Of a DNA stretch of 21,805 nt, positions 7,032 through 14,730 are shown in pieces. The notes under the pieces were generated by a model, which made no database searches, was not told the DNA's origin, and was given only the letters and a program-made list of their open reading frames with translations. How positions within the stretch are numbered: the first letter of the stretch is position 1; every line of letters starts with the position of its first letter. The translations under genes and the position numbers were made by a program. Origin of the DNA: Actinomycetales bacterium UBA1416 (GTDB taxonomy: Bacteria; Actinomycetota; Actinomycetes; Actinomycetales; Actinomycetaceae); NCBI GenBank assembly GCA_002304945.1, contig DBPQ01000122.1:26674-48478 (forward strand). Reading direction: 5' to 3'.

Positions 7032-7096
7032 GTAGGGCTCTCCTTGATGTGGACTGTGCCGGCACCCGCTGTTCGGGTGCCGCTGGCACGACACTA
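7032..7096 (-). promoter_or_regulatory. HU leader: -10 box, 5' stem-loop and Shine-Dalgarno
   Basis: Minus-strand TAGTGT (7091-7096) is a good -10, placing the mRNA 5' end near 7084. The transcript would then begin with a perfect 8-bp hairpin (GGCACCCG 7061-7068 with CGGGTGCC 7074-7081), followed by a single-stranded stretch and AAGGAG before the ATG. A 5' hairpin like this can stabilise an mRNA. No -35 consensus was found. Confidence 0.45.
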
Positions 7097-7210
7097 CGCA
7101 CGAACAGGCGTGGATGTCTGCTCCAAACGCCCGGAAGCGCGGAAAATGTGGTGAATCTGGCCGGTTCCCGAGGTTGTCCCGGGCCGCGGGCGCCGCAGCG
7201 GCCGACCGCC

Positions 7211-7222
7211 TAGGTTGGTGCC
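7211..7222 (+). promoter_or_regulatory. Putative leaderless promoter -10 for the aldo/keto reductase
   Basis: TAGGTT (7211-7216) is followed by 6 bases and the ATG at 7223, with no Shine-Dalgarno. The intergenic region of 191 bases (7032-7222) is shared with the divergent HU gene. Apart from the HU leader nothing else is recognised in it. Confidence 0.5.
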
Positions 7223-8215
7223 ATGGAACAGCGAACATTGGGACGCACCGGCGCGAGCGTGTCCGTCGTCGGGCTCGGCACGTGGCAACTCGGCTCGGAC
7301 TGGGGAGACGTGAACGAGGGCGAGGCTCTCGACCTGCTCGGAGAGGCGCAGGCGAACGGGGTCGACTTCCTCGACACCGCGGACGTGTACGGGGACGGCA
7401 GGTCCGAGGCGCTCATCGGCCGGTATCTCGCCACCGCTGACGTCCGCCCCTTCGTCGCCACGAAGATGGGCCGACGGGTCGACCAGGTGCCCGAGAACTA
7501 CACCGAGGAGAACTTCCGCGCCTGGAACGACCGCTCACGGGCCAACCTCGGCGTCGACACCCTCGACCTCGTGCAGCTGCACTGTCCCTCGACCCCGGTG
7601 TTCGGCGACGAGCGCGTGTACGACGCCCTCGATCGCCTGGTGGAGGACGGGAGGATCGCCCACTACGGGGTCTCGGTGGAGACCTGCGCAGAGGCGCTCA
7701 CCGCGATGGAACGGCCGAACGTCGCCTCCGTGCAGATCATCCTGAACGTCTTCCGGCGCAAGCCGCTCGACGAGGTGTTGCCGACCGCCCTCGAGAAGGG
7801 AGTGGGCATCATCGCCCGCGTCCCCCTCGCCTCCGGGCTGCTCTCCGGCCGGTACACGGCCGAGACCACCTTCGCTCCCACCGACCACCGCACCTACAAC
7901 CGCCACGGCGAGGCCTTCGACGTGGGAGAGACCTTCGCGGGCGTCGGCTACGACGACGGCGTGCGTGCCGCCGCGGAGTTCACCGCCCTCGCACGCGAGC
8001 TGGGTCCGGAGGGTGCGACCCCGGCCCAGGTGGCGCTGCGGTGGATCATCGACAGGCCGGGCGTCACGACCGTGATCCCGGGCGCCCGCAACGGCACCCA
8101 GGCACGCGGCAACGCAGCAGCGGCGGCACTTCCCCCGCTCGGCGAGGAACTCGACGCGGCGTTGGAGGACCTCTACGACCGCTGGTTCCGCGCCGCGGTG
8201 CACCACCGCTGGTAG
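7223..8215 (+). CDS. Aldo/keto reductase
   Basis: A 330-residue NADPH-dependent oxidoreductase of the AKR superfamily (TIM barrel). The catalytic tetrad is visible: D51 and Y56 in DTADVYG, K81 in ATKMG and H120 in VQLHCPS. The C-terminal cofactor-binding region VTTVIPGARN is also present. The N-terminus MEQRTLGRTGASVSVVGLGTW is typical of the large family of bacterial general aldehyde and ketone reductases, so the physiological substrate cannot be named. It is a single gene, convergent with the lipoate ligase homologue, leaving only 4 bases between the stop codons and no room for an intrinsic terminator. Confidence 0.92.
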   Translation: MEQRTLGRTGASVSVVGLGTWQLGSDWGDVNEGEALDLLGEAQANGVDFLDTADVYGDGRSEALIGRYLATADVRPFVATKMGRRVDQVPENYTEENFRAWNDRSRANLGVDTLDLVQLHCPSTPVFGDERVYDALDRLVEDGRIAHYGVSVETCAEALTAMERPNVASVQIILNVFRRKPLDEVLPTALEKGVGIIARVPLASGLLSGRYTAETTFAPTDHRTYNRHGEAFDVGETFAGVGYDDGVRAAAEFTALARELGPEGATPAQVALRWIIDRPGVTTVIPGARNGTQARGNAAAAALPPLGEELDAALEDLYDRWFRAAVHHRW

Positions 8216-8219
8216 GGCC

Positions 8220-9269
8220 TCATGGCACCCGGTGGGTCCACTCCGGCGTGAGGAACTTGTCCCGCACCAGTTCCTCCGCCCGGGTCAGCTCCTCCGTGGT
8301 GAAGTCCGACCTCCGCGTGGTGTGCAGCGAGGAGAAATGGGCGATGAAGGCATCGATGATGTCGGCGCGCGCCATCCCGGTCTGCGAGCGCATGGGGTCC
8401 ACCCGCTTGTTCGCGGACCGGGTTCCCTTGTCGGACAGCTTCTCGCGCCCGATTCGCAGCACCTCGAGCATCTTGTCGGCGTCCATGTCGTAGGCCATCG
8501 TCACGTGGTGGAGGGTCACGCCCGTGGCGAACCTCTTCTGCGCGGCACCGCCGATCTTGCCCTTGTCCGAGGCGATGTCGTTGAGCGGCACGTAGCGCGC
8601 CTCCACCCCCACCGACCGCAGCGCGCCGAGCACCCAGTCGTCGAGGAAGGAGTAGGAGCGCTCGAAGCTGAGGCCCTCGACGAGCGAGGTCGGGACCACG
8701 AGGGAGTAGGTGATGCAGTTGCCGGCCTCCATGAACATCGCCCCGCCCCCGGTGACGCGCCGGACGACCATCATGCCGTGGCGTTCGAGCCCGTCCGGAT
8801 CGATCTCGTTGCGGACGGACTGGAAGGAGCCGATCACGACCAGGGGGGCGTCCCACTCCCAGAAGACGAGGGTGGGGCCGCGGCGGCCGGCCGCGAGCTC
8901 GCCGGCCAGCACCTCGTCGAGGGCCACGTGCATGGCCGGGTGGCGTGGAGTCGAGTGGATGATGTCGAAGGTGTGGTCCGACCACGAGGTGGCGTGCCCG
9001 AGTGCGCGGCGGATCGCGATGCCGACGGCCTCCGGGCTGAACCCGATGAACCGCACCCCGGGGGTGGCGGCCTCGATCGCCGAGACGTACGTCGCGACGT
9101 CGGCTGCCGTCGGGAGCCCGGTCAGGGCGTCGTTGATGGCCTCCAGCGCGTCATCCGGCTCGAGGAAGAAGTCCCCCGAGACGGCCACGGACGTGAGCAG
9201 GTCGTCCTCGACCTCCACGTCCGCGGCCACGAGCTTGCCACCTGCAACCTTGTACTCACCACGCACCAT
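8220..9269 (-). CDS. Lipoate-protein ligase A family protein with N-terminal accessory-like domain
   Basis: A 349-residue member of the biotin/lipoate A/B ligase family. Such enzymes activate lipoate (or octanoate) and attach it to the E2 and GcvH lipoyl domains of oxo-acid dehydrogenases and the glycine cleavage system. RRVTGGGAMF (170-179) is the conserved acyl-adenylate-binding motif and K238 in GKIGGAAQ the family lysine. Residues 1-80 (EYKVAGGKLV...SGDFFLEPDDALEAI) resemble the LplA accessory domain, which is C-terminal in E. coli LplA, so the domain order is reversed. It starts with the ATG at 9269, 6 bases after TAGACT. It lies 21 bases behind cimA. Ligase versus octanoyl/lipoyl transferase activity cannot be told apart here. 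Confidence 0.85.
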   Translation of the reverse strand: MVRGEYKVAGGKLVAADVEVEDDLLTSVAVSGDFFLEPDDALEAINDALTGLPTAADVATYVSAIEAATPGVRFIGFSPEAVGIAIRRALGHATSWSDHTFDIIHSTPRHPAMHVALDEVLAGELAAGRRGPTLVFWEWDAPLVVIGSFQSVRNEIDPDGLERHGMMVVRRVTGGGAMFMEAGNCITYSLVVPTSLVEGLSFERSYSFLDDWVLGALRSVGVEARYVPLNDIASDKGKIGGAAQKRFATGVTLHHVTMAYDMDADKMLEVLRIGREKLSDKGTRSANKRVDPMRSQTGMARADIIDAFIAHFSSLHTTRRSDFTTEELTRAEELVRDKFLTPEWTHRVP

Positions 9270-9281
9270 GCCCCAAGTCTA
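9270..9281 (-). promoter_or_regulatory. Putative leaderless promoter -10 for the lipoate ligase gene
   Basis: Minus-strand TAGACT (9276-9281) is followed by 6 bases and the ATG at 9269. It fills most of the 21-base gap after cimA, so the gene may be transcribed both on its own and by read-through. Confidence 0.5.
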
Positions 9282-9290
9282 GGCTGCGGT

Positions 9291-10880
9291 TCAGACCGCC
9301 CCCTGCCCGCTGGCCAGCTCGTGGTGCAGCAGCCCCCACGTGATGGAGTCCGCCAGCGCCTCCCACGAGGCCGCGACGACGTCGGAGCCCACCCCCACCG
9401 TGGACCAGGAGCGGATGCCGTCCGTGGTCTCGATGAGGACGCGGATGGTCGCGTCGGTGCCCTGCATCGAGTCGAGGATCCGGACCTTGAAGTCGATGAG
9501 CTCGAAGTCGGCGATCTGGGGGAAGGTGGGGAGCAGCGCCTCCCGGAGCGCCCGGTCGAGGGCGTTCACCGGGCCGTTGCCCTCGCCCGTGCGCACGATC
9601 CGGCCCTTGGGGGTCCGGACCTTCACGGTCGCCTCGGCGATGCCGTCGCCGGGCAGGCCCGGGCGTTCCTCGACCTGGGCGCGCCACGACTCGACCTCGA
9701 AGTAGCTGGTGCGGTGACCGTCGAGCTCCTCGCGCAGCAGCAGCTCGAAGGAGGCGTCCGCGGCGTCGTAGGTGTATCCGAGCGCCTCGGCCTCCTTGAC
9801 CTTCTGCGTCACGGCGGCGACGGCGTCGGGGCGGCCCGAGACGTTGACACCAAGTTCGCGCGCCTTCAGCTCGATGGAGGCCCGGCCGGCCATGTCGGAG
9901 ACGAGCATCCGCATGTCGTTTCCGACGGCCTTCGGCTCGATGTGCTGGTAGAGGTCGGGGTCGATCCGGATCGCCGAGGCGTGCAGGCCGGCCTTGTGGG
10001 CGAACGCACTCGCCCCCACGTACGGTTGGCGGGCGAAGGGCGAGATGTTGGTGATCTCGGAGATCTGGTGGGCGATCGGCGCCGCCTGGAGGAGATCTTC
10101 GCCGAGGCAGTCGTACCCGAGCTTCAGCTGCAGGTTCGCGACGCAGGTGAGCAGGTCGGCATTCCCGGTGCGCTCGCCGTAGCCGTTGATGGTCCCCTGG
10201 ATGTGCCGGGCGCCCGCCTCGACGGCGGCGAGGGTGTTGGCGACCGCGCAGCCCGTGTCATTGTGGGCGTGCATGCCGAGCGGCACGCCGATCGAGCCCA
10301 TGTCGGTGACGATCTCCCCCACCCAGTTCGGCAGCATGCCGCCGTTGGTGTCGCAGAGGACCACGGTGCGGGCCCCTGCGTCGGCTGCCACCTGGACGAC
10401 GCTGCGCGTGTACGCGGGGTCGTACCGGTAGCCGTCGAAGAAGTGCTCGGCGTCGAGGAGCACCTCCCGACCCTCCCGGGTGAGGAACTCGATGGTGTCC
10501 CGCACCATGTCGAGGTTCTCGTCCCCCTCGGTCCGCAGGGCCCTCTCGACGTGCCGGATGTCCGATTTGGCGACGAGGGTCACCAGCGGGGCACCGGCCT
10601 CGAGGAGGGCGCGCACCTGGGGGTCGTGCTCCGCGGTGGTGCCGACCTTCCGCGTCGCACCGAAGGCGGCGAGGACCGAGCGTCCGAACAGCTGGGTGCC
10701 CACCGCCTCCTGGAAGAACTGGGTGTCCCGGGGTACAGCACCGGGCCAGCCTCCCTCGACGATGTGGACGCCGAGCTGGTCGAGCAGCCGGGCGATGGCG
10801 AGCTTGTCCGCCACCGAGAGGTTCATGCCCTCCTGCTGGGCGCCGTCGCGAAGCGTGGTGTCGTAGATCTCGATGCGCAT
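9291..10880 (-). CDS. cimA: (R)-citramalate synthase
   Basis: Condenses pyruvate and acetyl-CoA to (R)-citramalate, the threonine-independent entry to isoleucine synthesis. The 529-residue protein has the LeuA/CimA fold: YDTTLRDGAQQEG (6-18) with the catalytic arginine and metal-binding aspartate, and a metal-binding HAHND motif in GMHAHNDTGCAVANT. A C-terminal regulatory LeuA-dimer-like domain lies at about 400-529. GWPGAVPRD after the first motif is typical of this CimA subfamily rather than isopropylmalate synthase. The ATG at 10880 overlaps or abuts the ilvE stop (TGACATG), so it is coupled to ilvE. With leuB and ilvE upstream, an isoleucine role is consistent; isopropylmalate synthase is a less likely alternative. 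Confidence 0.9.
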   Translation of the reverse strand: MRIEIYDTTLRDGAQQEGMNLSVADKLAIARLLDQLGVHIVEGGWPGAVPRDTQFFQEAVGTQLFGRSVLAAFGATRKVGTTAEHDPQVRALLEAGAPLVTLVAKSDIRHVERALRTEGDENLDMVRDTIEFLTREGREVLLDAEHFFDGYRYDPAYTRSVVQVAADAGARTVVLCDTNGGMLPNWVGEIVTDMGSIGVPLGMHAHNDTGCAVANTLAAVEAGARHIQGTINGYGERTGNADLLTCVANLQLKLGYDCLGEDLLQAAPIAHQISEITNISPFARQPYVGASAFAHKAGLHASAIRIDPDLYQHIEPKAVGNDMRMLVSDMAGRASIELKARELGVNVSGRPDAVAAVTQKVKEAEALGYTYDAADASFELLLREELDGHRTSYFEVESWRAQVEERPGLPGDGIAEATVKVRTPKGRIVRTGEGNGPVNALDRALREALLPTFPQIADFELIDFKVRILDSMQGTDATIRVLIETTDGIRSWSTVGVGSDVVAASWEALADSITWGLLHHELASGQGAV

Positions 10881-10881
10881 G

Positions 10882-11994
10882 TCAGACCAGCCTGTGGAGC
10901 CAGCCGTGCGGGTCGTCCGCCCGGCCGTACTGGATGTCGGTGAGGCTGGCGTGGAGCTCCGAGGTGACCGCGCCGGGTTCGCCGTCGCCGATGGCGAGGT
11001 CGAAGCCCTTCCCGGCCAACCTGCCGATCGGGGTGACGACGGCCGCCGTCCCGCACGCGAAAACCTCGGCCACGTCGCCGGAGCGGATGCCCTGGAGCAA
11101 TTCGTCGAGCGGGATCTGGGTCTCGACCACGGAGCGTCCCCGGTCCGCGAGGAGCTGGATGACGGAGGAGCGCGTCACGCCCTCGAGGATGGTGCCGGTG
11201 AGGGCCGGTGTCCGGACGGTGCCGTCGGATCCGACGACGAAGATGTTCATGCCGCCGAGTTCCTCGAGCACGGTGTTCGTCGCCGCGTCGAGGAAGCACA
11301 CCTGCTCGCACCCCTGCGCGGCGGCCTCGTCCTGGGGCAGCAGCGAGGCGGCGTAGTTGCCGGCGGTCTTGGCCGCTCCGGTGCCCCCGGGGCCGGCACG
11401 GTGGTAGTCGGTGGAGACCCAGATCGCCACCGGCTTGAAGCCCTTCGCGAAGTACGGTCCCACGGGCGAGGCGATCACGAGGTAGGTGACCTCGTGCGCC
11501 GAGCGCACCCCGAGGAAGGCCTCGGAGGCGAAGGCGAACGGCCTCAGGTACAGCGACGACCCGGGCGTGGACGGCACCCACTCACGATCCGCGGAGACCA
11601 GTGCCGCGATGGATCCGAGGAAGTCCTCGACCGGGAGTTCCGGGAGGGCGAGGCGGCGTGCCGAACGGTTGAACCGCTCGGCGTTCCGCTCCGGGCGGAA
11701 GGTCCAGATGGAGCCGTCGGCGTGCCGGTAGGCCTTCAGCCCCTCGAAGATCTCCTGGCCGTAGTGCAGCACCGAGGTGGCGGGCGAGAGGGTGAGCGGA
11801 CCGTAGGCGAGGAGCTCCCGGTCGTGCCAGCCCTGCCCGTGGGTGTGGATGGCGCGGGCCATGTGGTCCGTGAAGTCGACGCCGAACGAGAGCCGTTCGA
11901 GCACGGCCTCCCGTTCGGCGGCGGGGCGACGGGCCACCTCGCCGCGTACCGGGAACCGCTCCGCCAGGCGGGCGGGGTCAGCTGGACTGGTCAT
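10882..11994 (-). CDS. ilvE: Branched-chain amino acid aminotransferase
   Basis: A PLP-dependent transaminase making valine, leucine and isoleucine from their 2-oxo acids and glutamate. The 370-residue protein belongs to the class IV, BCAT type II branch. Motifs are HYGQEIFEGLKAYR (77-90), AAKTAGNYAASL (207-218) with the PLP Schiff-base lysine K209, EELGGMNIFVV (244-254) and EVFACGTAAVVTPIG (310-324). The start is the ATG at 11994, preceded by an AGAGGTGAGG-type ribosome binding site and 4 bases after the leuB stop. It is the middle gene of leuB-ilvE-cimA. Complete, with no odd residues seen. Confidence 0.96.
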   Translation of the reverse strand: MTSPADPARLAERFPVRGEVARRPAAEREAVLERLSFGVDFTDHMARAIHTHGQGWHDRELLAYGPLTLSPATSVLHYGQEIFEGLKAYRHADGSIWTFRPERNAERFNRSARRLALPELPVEDFLGSIAALVSADREWVPSTPGSSLYLRPFAFASEAFLGVRSAHEVTYLVIASPVGPYFAKGFKPVAIWVSTDYHRAGPGGTGAAKTAGNYAASLLPQDEAAAQGCEQVCFLDAATNTVLEELGGMNIFVVGSDGTVRTPALTGTILEGVTRSSVIQLLADRGRSVVETQIPLDELLQGIRSGDVAEVFACGTAAVVTPIGRLAGKGFDLAIGDGEPGAVTSELHASLTDIQYGRADDPHGWLHRLV

Positions 11995-11998
11995 GTCC

Positions 11999-13033
11999 TC
12001 ACCTCTCCATGAGTGCGACGACGGCGTCGCCCACCTCGGCGGTGGCGCGCGCACCGGTACGGGTCGCGAGATCCGTGGCGACCGCGGTCTCGACGGCGGT
12101 GGCGGCGTCCTCGTGGCCGAGGTGGCGCAGCAGGAGGGCCACGGACAGGATGGTCGCCGTCGGATCCGCCTTCGACTGCCCCGCGATGTCCGGGGCGGAC
12201 CCGTGGACGGGCTCGAACATCGAGGGAGCCGTGCGGTCGGGGTTGATGTTGCCGGACGCCGCGAGCCCGATCCCGCCCGTGATGGCGCCGGCCAGGTCCG
12301 TCAGGATGTCCCCGAACAGGTTGTCGGTGACGACGACGTCGAAGCGCGCCGGGTCGGTGACGAGGAAGATGGACGCGGCGTCGACGTGCAGGTAGTCGGT
12401 GGTCACCTGCGGGTACTCCTGCCCCACCTGCTCCACGATCCGGCTCCACAGGTGGCCCGCGTGCACGAGCACGTTGTGCTTGTGCACCAGGGTGAGGTGC
12501 CGCCGGGGCCGGCCGGCCGCGAGCTCGAACGCGTACCGCACCACCCGCTCGACACCGTACGCGGTGTTGACGGAGACCTCGTTGGCGACCTCGTGGGGCG
12601 TGCCCGCGCGGATGGTCCCGCCGTTTCCGACGTAGGGCCCCTCGGTGCCCTCGCGGACGACGACGAAGTCGACCTCCCCGGGGTGGGCGAGCGGTGTGGC
12701 CACGCCCGGGTACAGGCGGCCGGGACGGAGGTTCACGTAGTGGTCGAGCGCGAAGCGCAGCCTCAGGAGGAGGCCGCGTTCGAGCACGCCGGACGGAACC
12801 GTGGGGTCGCCGATCGCACCGAGCAGGATGGCGTCGTGGGAGCGGATCCGGTCCAGGTCCCCGTCGGGGAGGACCTCGCCGGTGCGGTGGTACCGGGCGG
12901 CGCCGAGGTCGAAGTCCGTGGTCTCGAGCTGGACGTCCGCCGGCAGGGCGGCGCGGAGGACCTTCAGTCCTTCGGCCACGACCTCGGGGCCGATCCCGTC
13001 GCCCGGGATGAGTGCGAGTCTGATGCGTGACAT
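11999..13033 (-). CDS. leuB: 3-isopropylmalate dehydrogenase
   Basis: NAD-dependent oxidative decarboxylation of 3-isopropylmalate in leucine synthesis. In organisms using citramalate the same enzyme usually also handles erythro-3-methylmalate for isoleucine. The 344-residue protein starts ALIPGDGIGPEV, has LRPGRLYPGV, VREGTEGPY, HKHNVL and the metal-binding DNLFGDILTDLAGAITGGIG, and ends with the NAD-binding EPVHGSAPDIAGQ region. The length and features fit the actinobacterial LeuB type. The start is the ATG at 13033, with no Shine-Dalgarno and TAGGAT 7 bases upstream. It is the first gene of leuB-ilvE-cimA, separated from ilvC by a terminator. Confidence 0.95.
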   Translation of the reverse strand: MSRIRLALIPGDGIGPEVVAEGLKVLRAALPADVQLETTDFDLGAARYHRTGEVLPDGDLDRIRSHDAILLGAIGDPTVPSGVLERGLLLRLRFALDHYVNLRPGRLYPGVATPLAHPGEVDFVVVREGTEGPYVGNGGTIRAGTPHEVANEVSVNTAYGVERVVRYAFELAAGRPRRHLTLVHKHNVLVHAGHLWSRIVEQVGQEYPQVTTDYLHVDAASIFLVTDPARFDVVVTDNLFGDILTDLAGAITGGIGLAASGNINPDRTAPSMFEPVHGSAPDIAGQSKADPTATILSVALLLRHLGHEDAATAVETAVATDLATRTGARATAEVGDAVVALMER

Positions 13034-13071
13034 GCTGGGAATCCTATGGCGCTGCCCGGATCGTGGGATCC
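13034..13071 (-). promoter_or_regulatory. Putative leaderless promoter of leuB with a palindrome at -35
   Basis: Minus-strand TAGGAT (13041-13046) lies 7 bases before the leuB ATG. The -35 position carries no TTGACA-like box but a perfect inverted repeat, GGATC-GTGG-GATCC (13058-13071 on the plus strand). Its location over the -35 region would suit a transcription factor site. That is inference; the palindrome is short. Confidence 0.45.
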
Positions 13072-13078
13072 GTGTCTC

Positions 13079-13118
13079 GGCAGGAGGACGGGGGCGGCGA
13101 AGCCGCCCCCGTCCTGCC
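13079..13118 (-). terminator. Terminator after ilvC
   Basis: A 12-bp perfect stem (13087-13098 with 13102-13113, loop GAA) extended by GGCAG/CTGCC past a 3-base bulge lies immediately beyond the ilvC stop. It is very stable, has no U tract, and separates ilvBNC from leuB. Confidence 0.7.
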
Positions 13119-13119
13119 G

Positions 13120-14148
13120 TCAGCGGGCGGCGGACCCCTCGGTGAAGTCCTCGTCGGCGGGCTTGCCCCATGCGAAGAGACGCCGGAGCTCGGGGCCGAC
13201 CTGCTCGATCGGGTGGCTCTCGCCCCTGGCCCGCAGCTCCGCGAACTCCGGGGCGCCGGCGTCCTGGTCGGAGATGAAGCGCTCCGCGAAAGCCCCCGAC
13301 TGGATGTCCGTGAGCACGGCCTGCATGTTCTCCTTGACGACGGGGGTGATGACCCGCGGGCCGGAGACGTAGTCACCGTACTCGGCGGTGTCGGACACCG
13401 ACCAGCGCTGCTTGGTGAGTCCGCCCTCGTTGATGAGGTCGACGATCAGCTTGAGTTCGTGGAGCACCTCGAAGTAGGCCACCTCGGGCTGGTAGCCCGC
13501 CTCGGTGAGGACCTCGAACCCGTACTGGATGAGCTGCGAGACGCCGCCGCAGAGGACGGCCTGCTCACCGAAGAGGTCCGACTCGGTCTCCTCGGTGAAG
13601 GTGGTGCGGATCCCGCCGGCCCGCAGCCCACCGATGGCCTTGGCGTAGGACAGTGCGAGGTCCCAGGCCTGGCCGGAGGCGTCCTGTTCGACGCCGACGA
13701 TCACGGGGACGCCCCGTCCGGCCTCGTACTCCCGGCGCACGGTGTGGCCGGGGCCCTTGGGGGCCACCAGGCACACGTCGTGCCCGGCCGCCGGCTTGAT
13801 GTAGCCGAAGCGGATGTTGAAGCCGTGCGCGAAGAAGAGGGCCGCGTCCGCCTTCATGTTCGGCTCGATGAGCTCGGCGTACAGCCGCCGTTGGTGCTGG
13901 TCGGGGGCCAGGATCATGATCACGTCCGCGTCGCGGACGGCGTCCTCTATGGCGGCCACCTTCAGCCCCTGCTCCTCCGCCTTCGCCCACGACCCCGAGC
14001 CGGGGCGCAGGGCCACCGTGACGTCGACGCCGGAGTCGCGCAGGTTCAGGGAGTGCGCGTGGCCCTGCGAGCCGTAGCCGACGACCGTCACCTTCTTCGA
14101 CTGGATGAGGGCGAGGTCGGCGTCGTCGTCGTAGAACATGTCTGCCAT
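13120..14148 (-). CDS. ilvC: Ketol-acid reductoisomerase
   Basis: Converts acetolactate or acetohydroxybutyrate to the dihydroxy acids of valine/leucine and isoleucine synthesis, using NADPH and Mg2+. The 342-residue length fits the class I (short) form. The Rossmann motif is GYGSQGHA (24-31), followed by LRPGSGSW at the cofactor-specificity loop, which is the NADPH-type sequence. HGFNI, PKGPGHTVRREY and the metal-binding EETESDLFGEQ are also present. The start is the ATG at 14148 with AAGGAAG (14157-14163) upstream. It is the third gene of ilvB-ilvN-ilvC, 36 bases after ilvN, and closed by a strong terminator. Confidence 0.97.
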   Translation of the reverse strand: MADMFYDDDADLALIQSKKVTVVGYGSQGHAHSLNLRDSGVDVTVALRPGSGSWAKAEEQGLKVAAIEDAVRDADVIMILAPDQHQRRLYAELIEPNMKADAALFFAHGFNIRFGYIKPAAGHDVCLVAPKGPGHTVRREYEAGRGVPVIVGVEQDASGQAWDLALSYAKAIGGLRAGGIRTTFTEETESDLFGEQAVLCGGVSQLIQYGFEVLTEAGYQPEVAYFEVLHELKLIVDLINEGGLTKQRWSVSDTAEYGDYVSGPRVITPVVKENMQAVLTDIQSGAFAERFISDQDAGAPEFAELRARGESHPIEQVGPELRRLFAWGKPADEDFTEGSAAR

Positions 14149-14184
14149 TGCGGTGTCTTCCTTGTTGTCGGTGGGTCGGATGGG

Positions 14185-14706
14185 TCAGGCAGTGCGGAGC
14201 GAGCGCTCGGCGCGGTCGGTGAGGGATCGGGAGCCGCGGGAGATGGCCACGACCCCTGACTGCACGATCTCCTTGATGCCGTAGGGCTCCAGGGCGGCCA
14301 GGAGGGCCTTGAGCTTGCTGTCGCCCCCGACCGCCTCGATCGTGACTGCGTCCGGGACGACGTCGACGACGTGGGCACGGAACAGCTCGACCACCTGGAG
14401 GACGGCGGTACGGGACGAGTCGTCCGCCCGGACCTTCACCATGAGCAGTTCCCGCTGCACGGAGGCCTCCGGCTCCAGCTGGACGATCTTGATGACGTTG
14501 ATGAGCTTGTTGAGCTGCTTGGTCACCTGCTCGAGCGGGAGGTCCTCCGCGTCGACCACGACGGTCATCCGGGAGATGGTCTCGTGCTCCGTGGGTCCCA
14601 CGGCGAGCGAGTGGATGTTGAACGCGCGGCGAGCGAAGAGGCCGGCGACGCGGGCGAGGACACCGGGGGTGTTCTCGACGAGGACGGACAGGGTGTGGCG
14701 TGCCAT
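14185..14706 (-). CDS. ilvN: Acetolactate synthase small (regulatory) subunit
   Basis: The regulatory subunit that activates IlvB and confers feedback inhibition by valine. The 173-residue protein has an N-terminal ACT domain (LSVLVENTPGVLARVAGLFARRAFNIHSLAV split over about 6-36, ISRMTVVV at 44-51) and a C-terminal ALS_ss_C domain from about 85. GVLARV and FNI are the typical effector-site neighbourhood. The start is the ATG at 14706 with AAGGAAG (14711-14717) 4 bases upstream. It lies 24 bases after ilvB. Confidence 0.96.
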   Translation of the reverse strand: MARHTLSVLVENTPGVLARVAGLFARRAFNIHSLAVGPTEHETISRMTVVVDAEDLPLEQVTKQLNKLINVIKIVQLEPEASVQRELLMVKVRADDSSRTAVLQVVELFRAHVVDVVPDAVTIEAVGGDSKLKALLAALEPYGIKEIVQSGVVAISRGSRSLTDRAERSLRTA

Positions 14707-14730
14707 GGTGCTTCCTTGAGTCGTCGGGTT

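Noticed and set aside
8232..10943. Very long open frame on the plus strand (903 codons) opposite the lipoate ligase and cimA genes
   Set aside because: It is antisense to well-supported genes, is rich in G/R/H/D/V runs typical of shadow frames at high GC, and has no recognisable domain.
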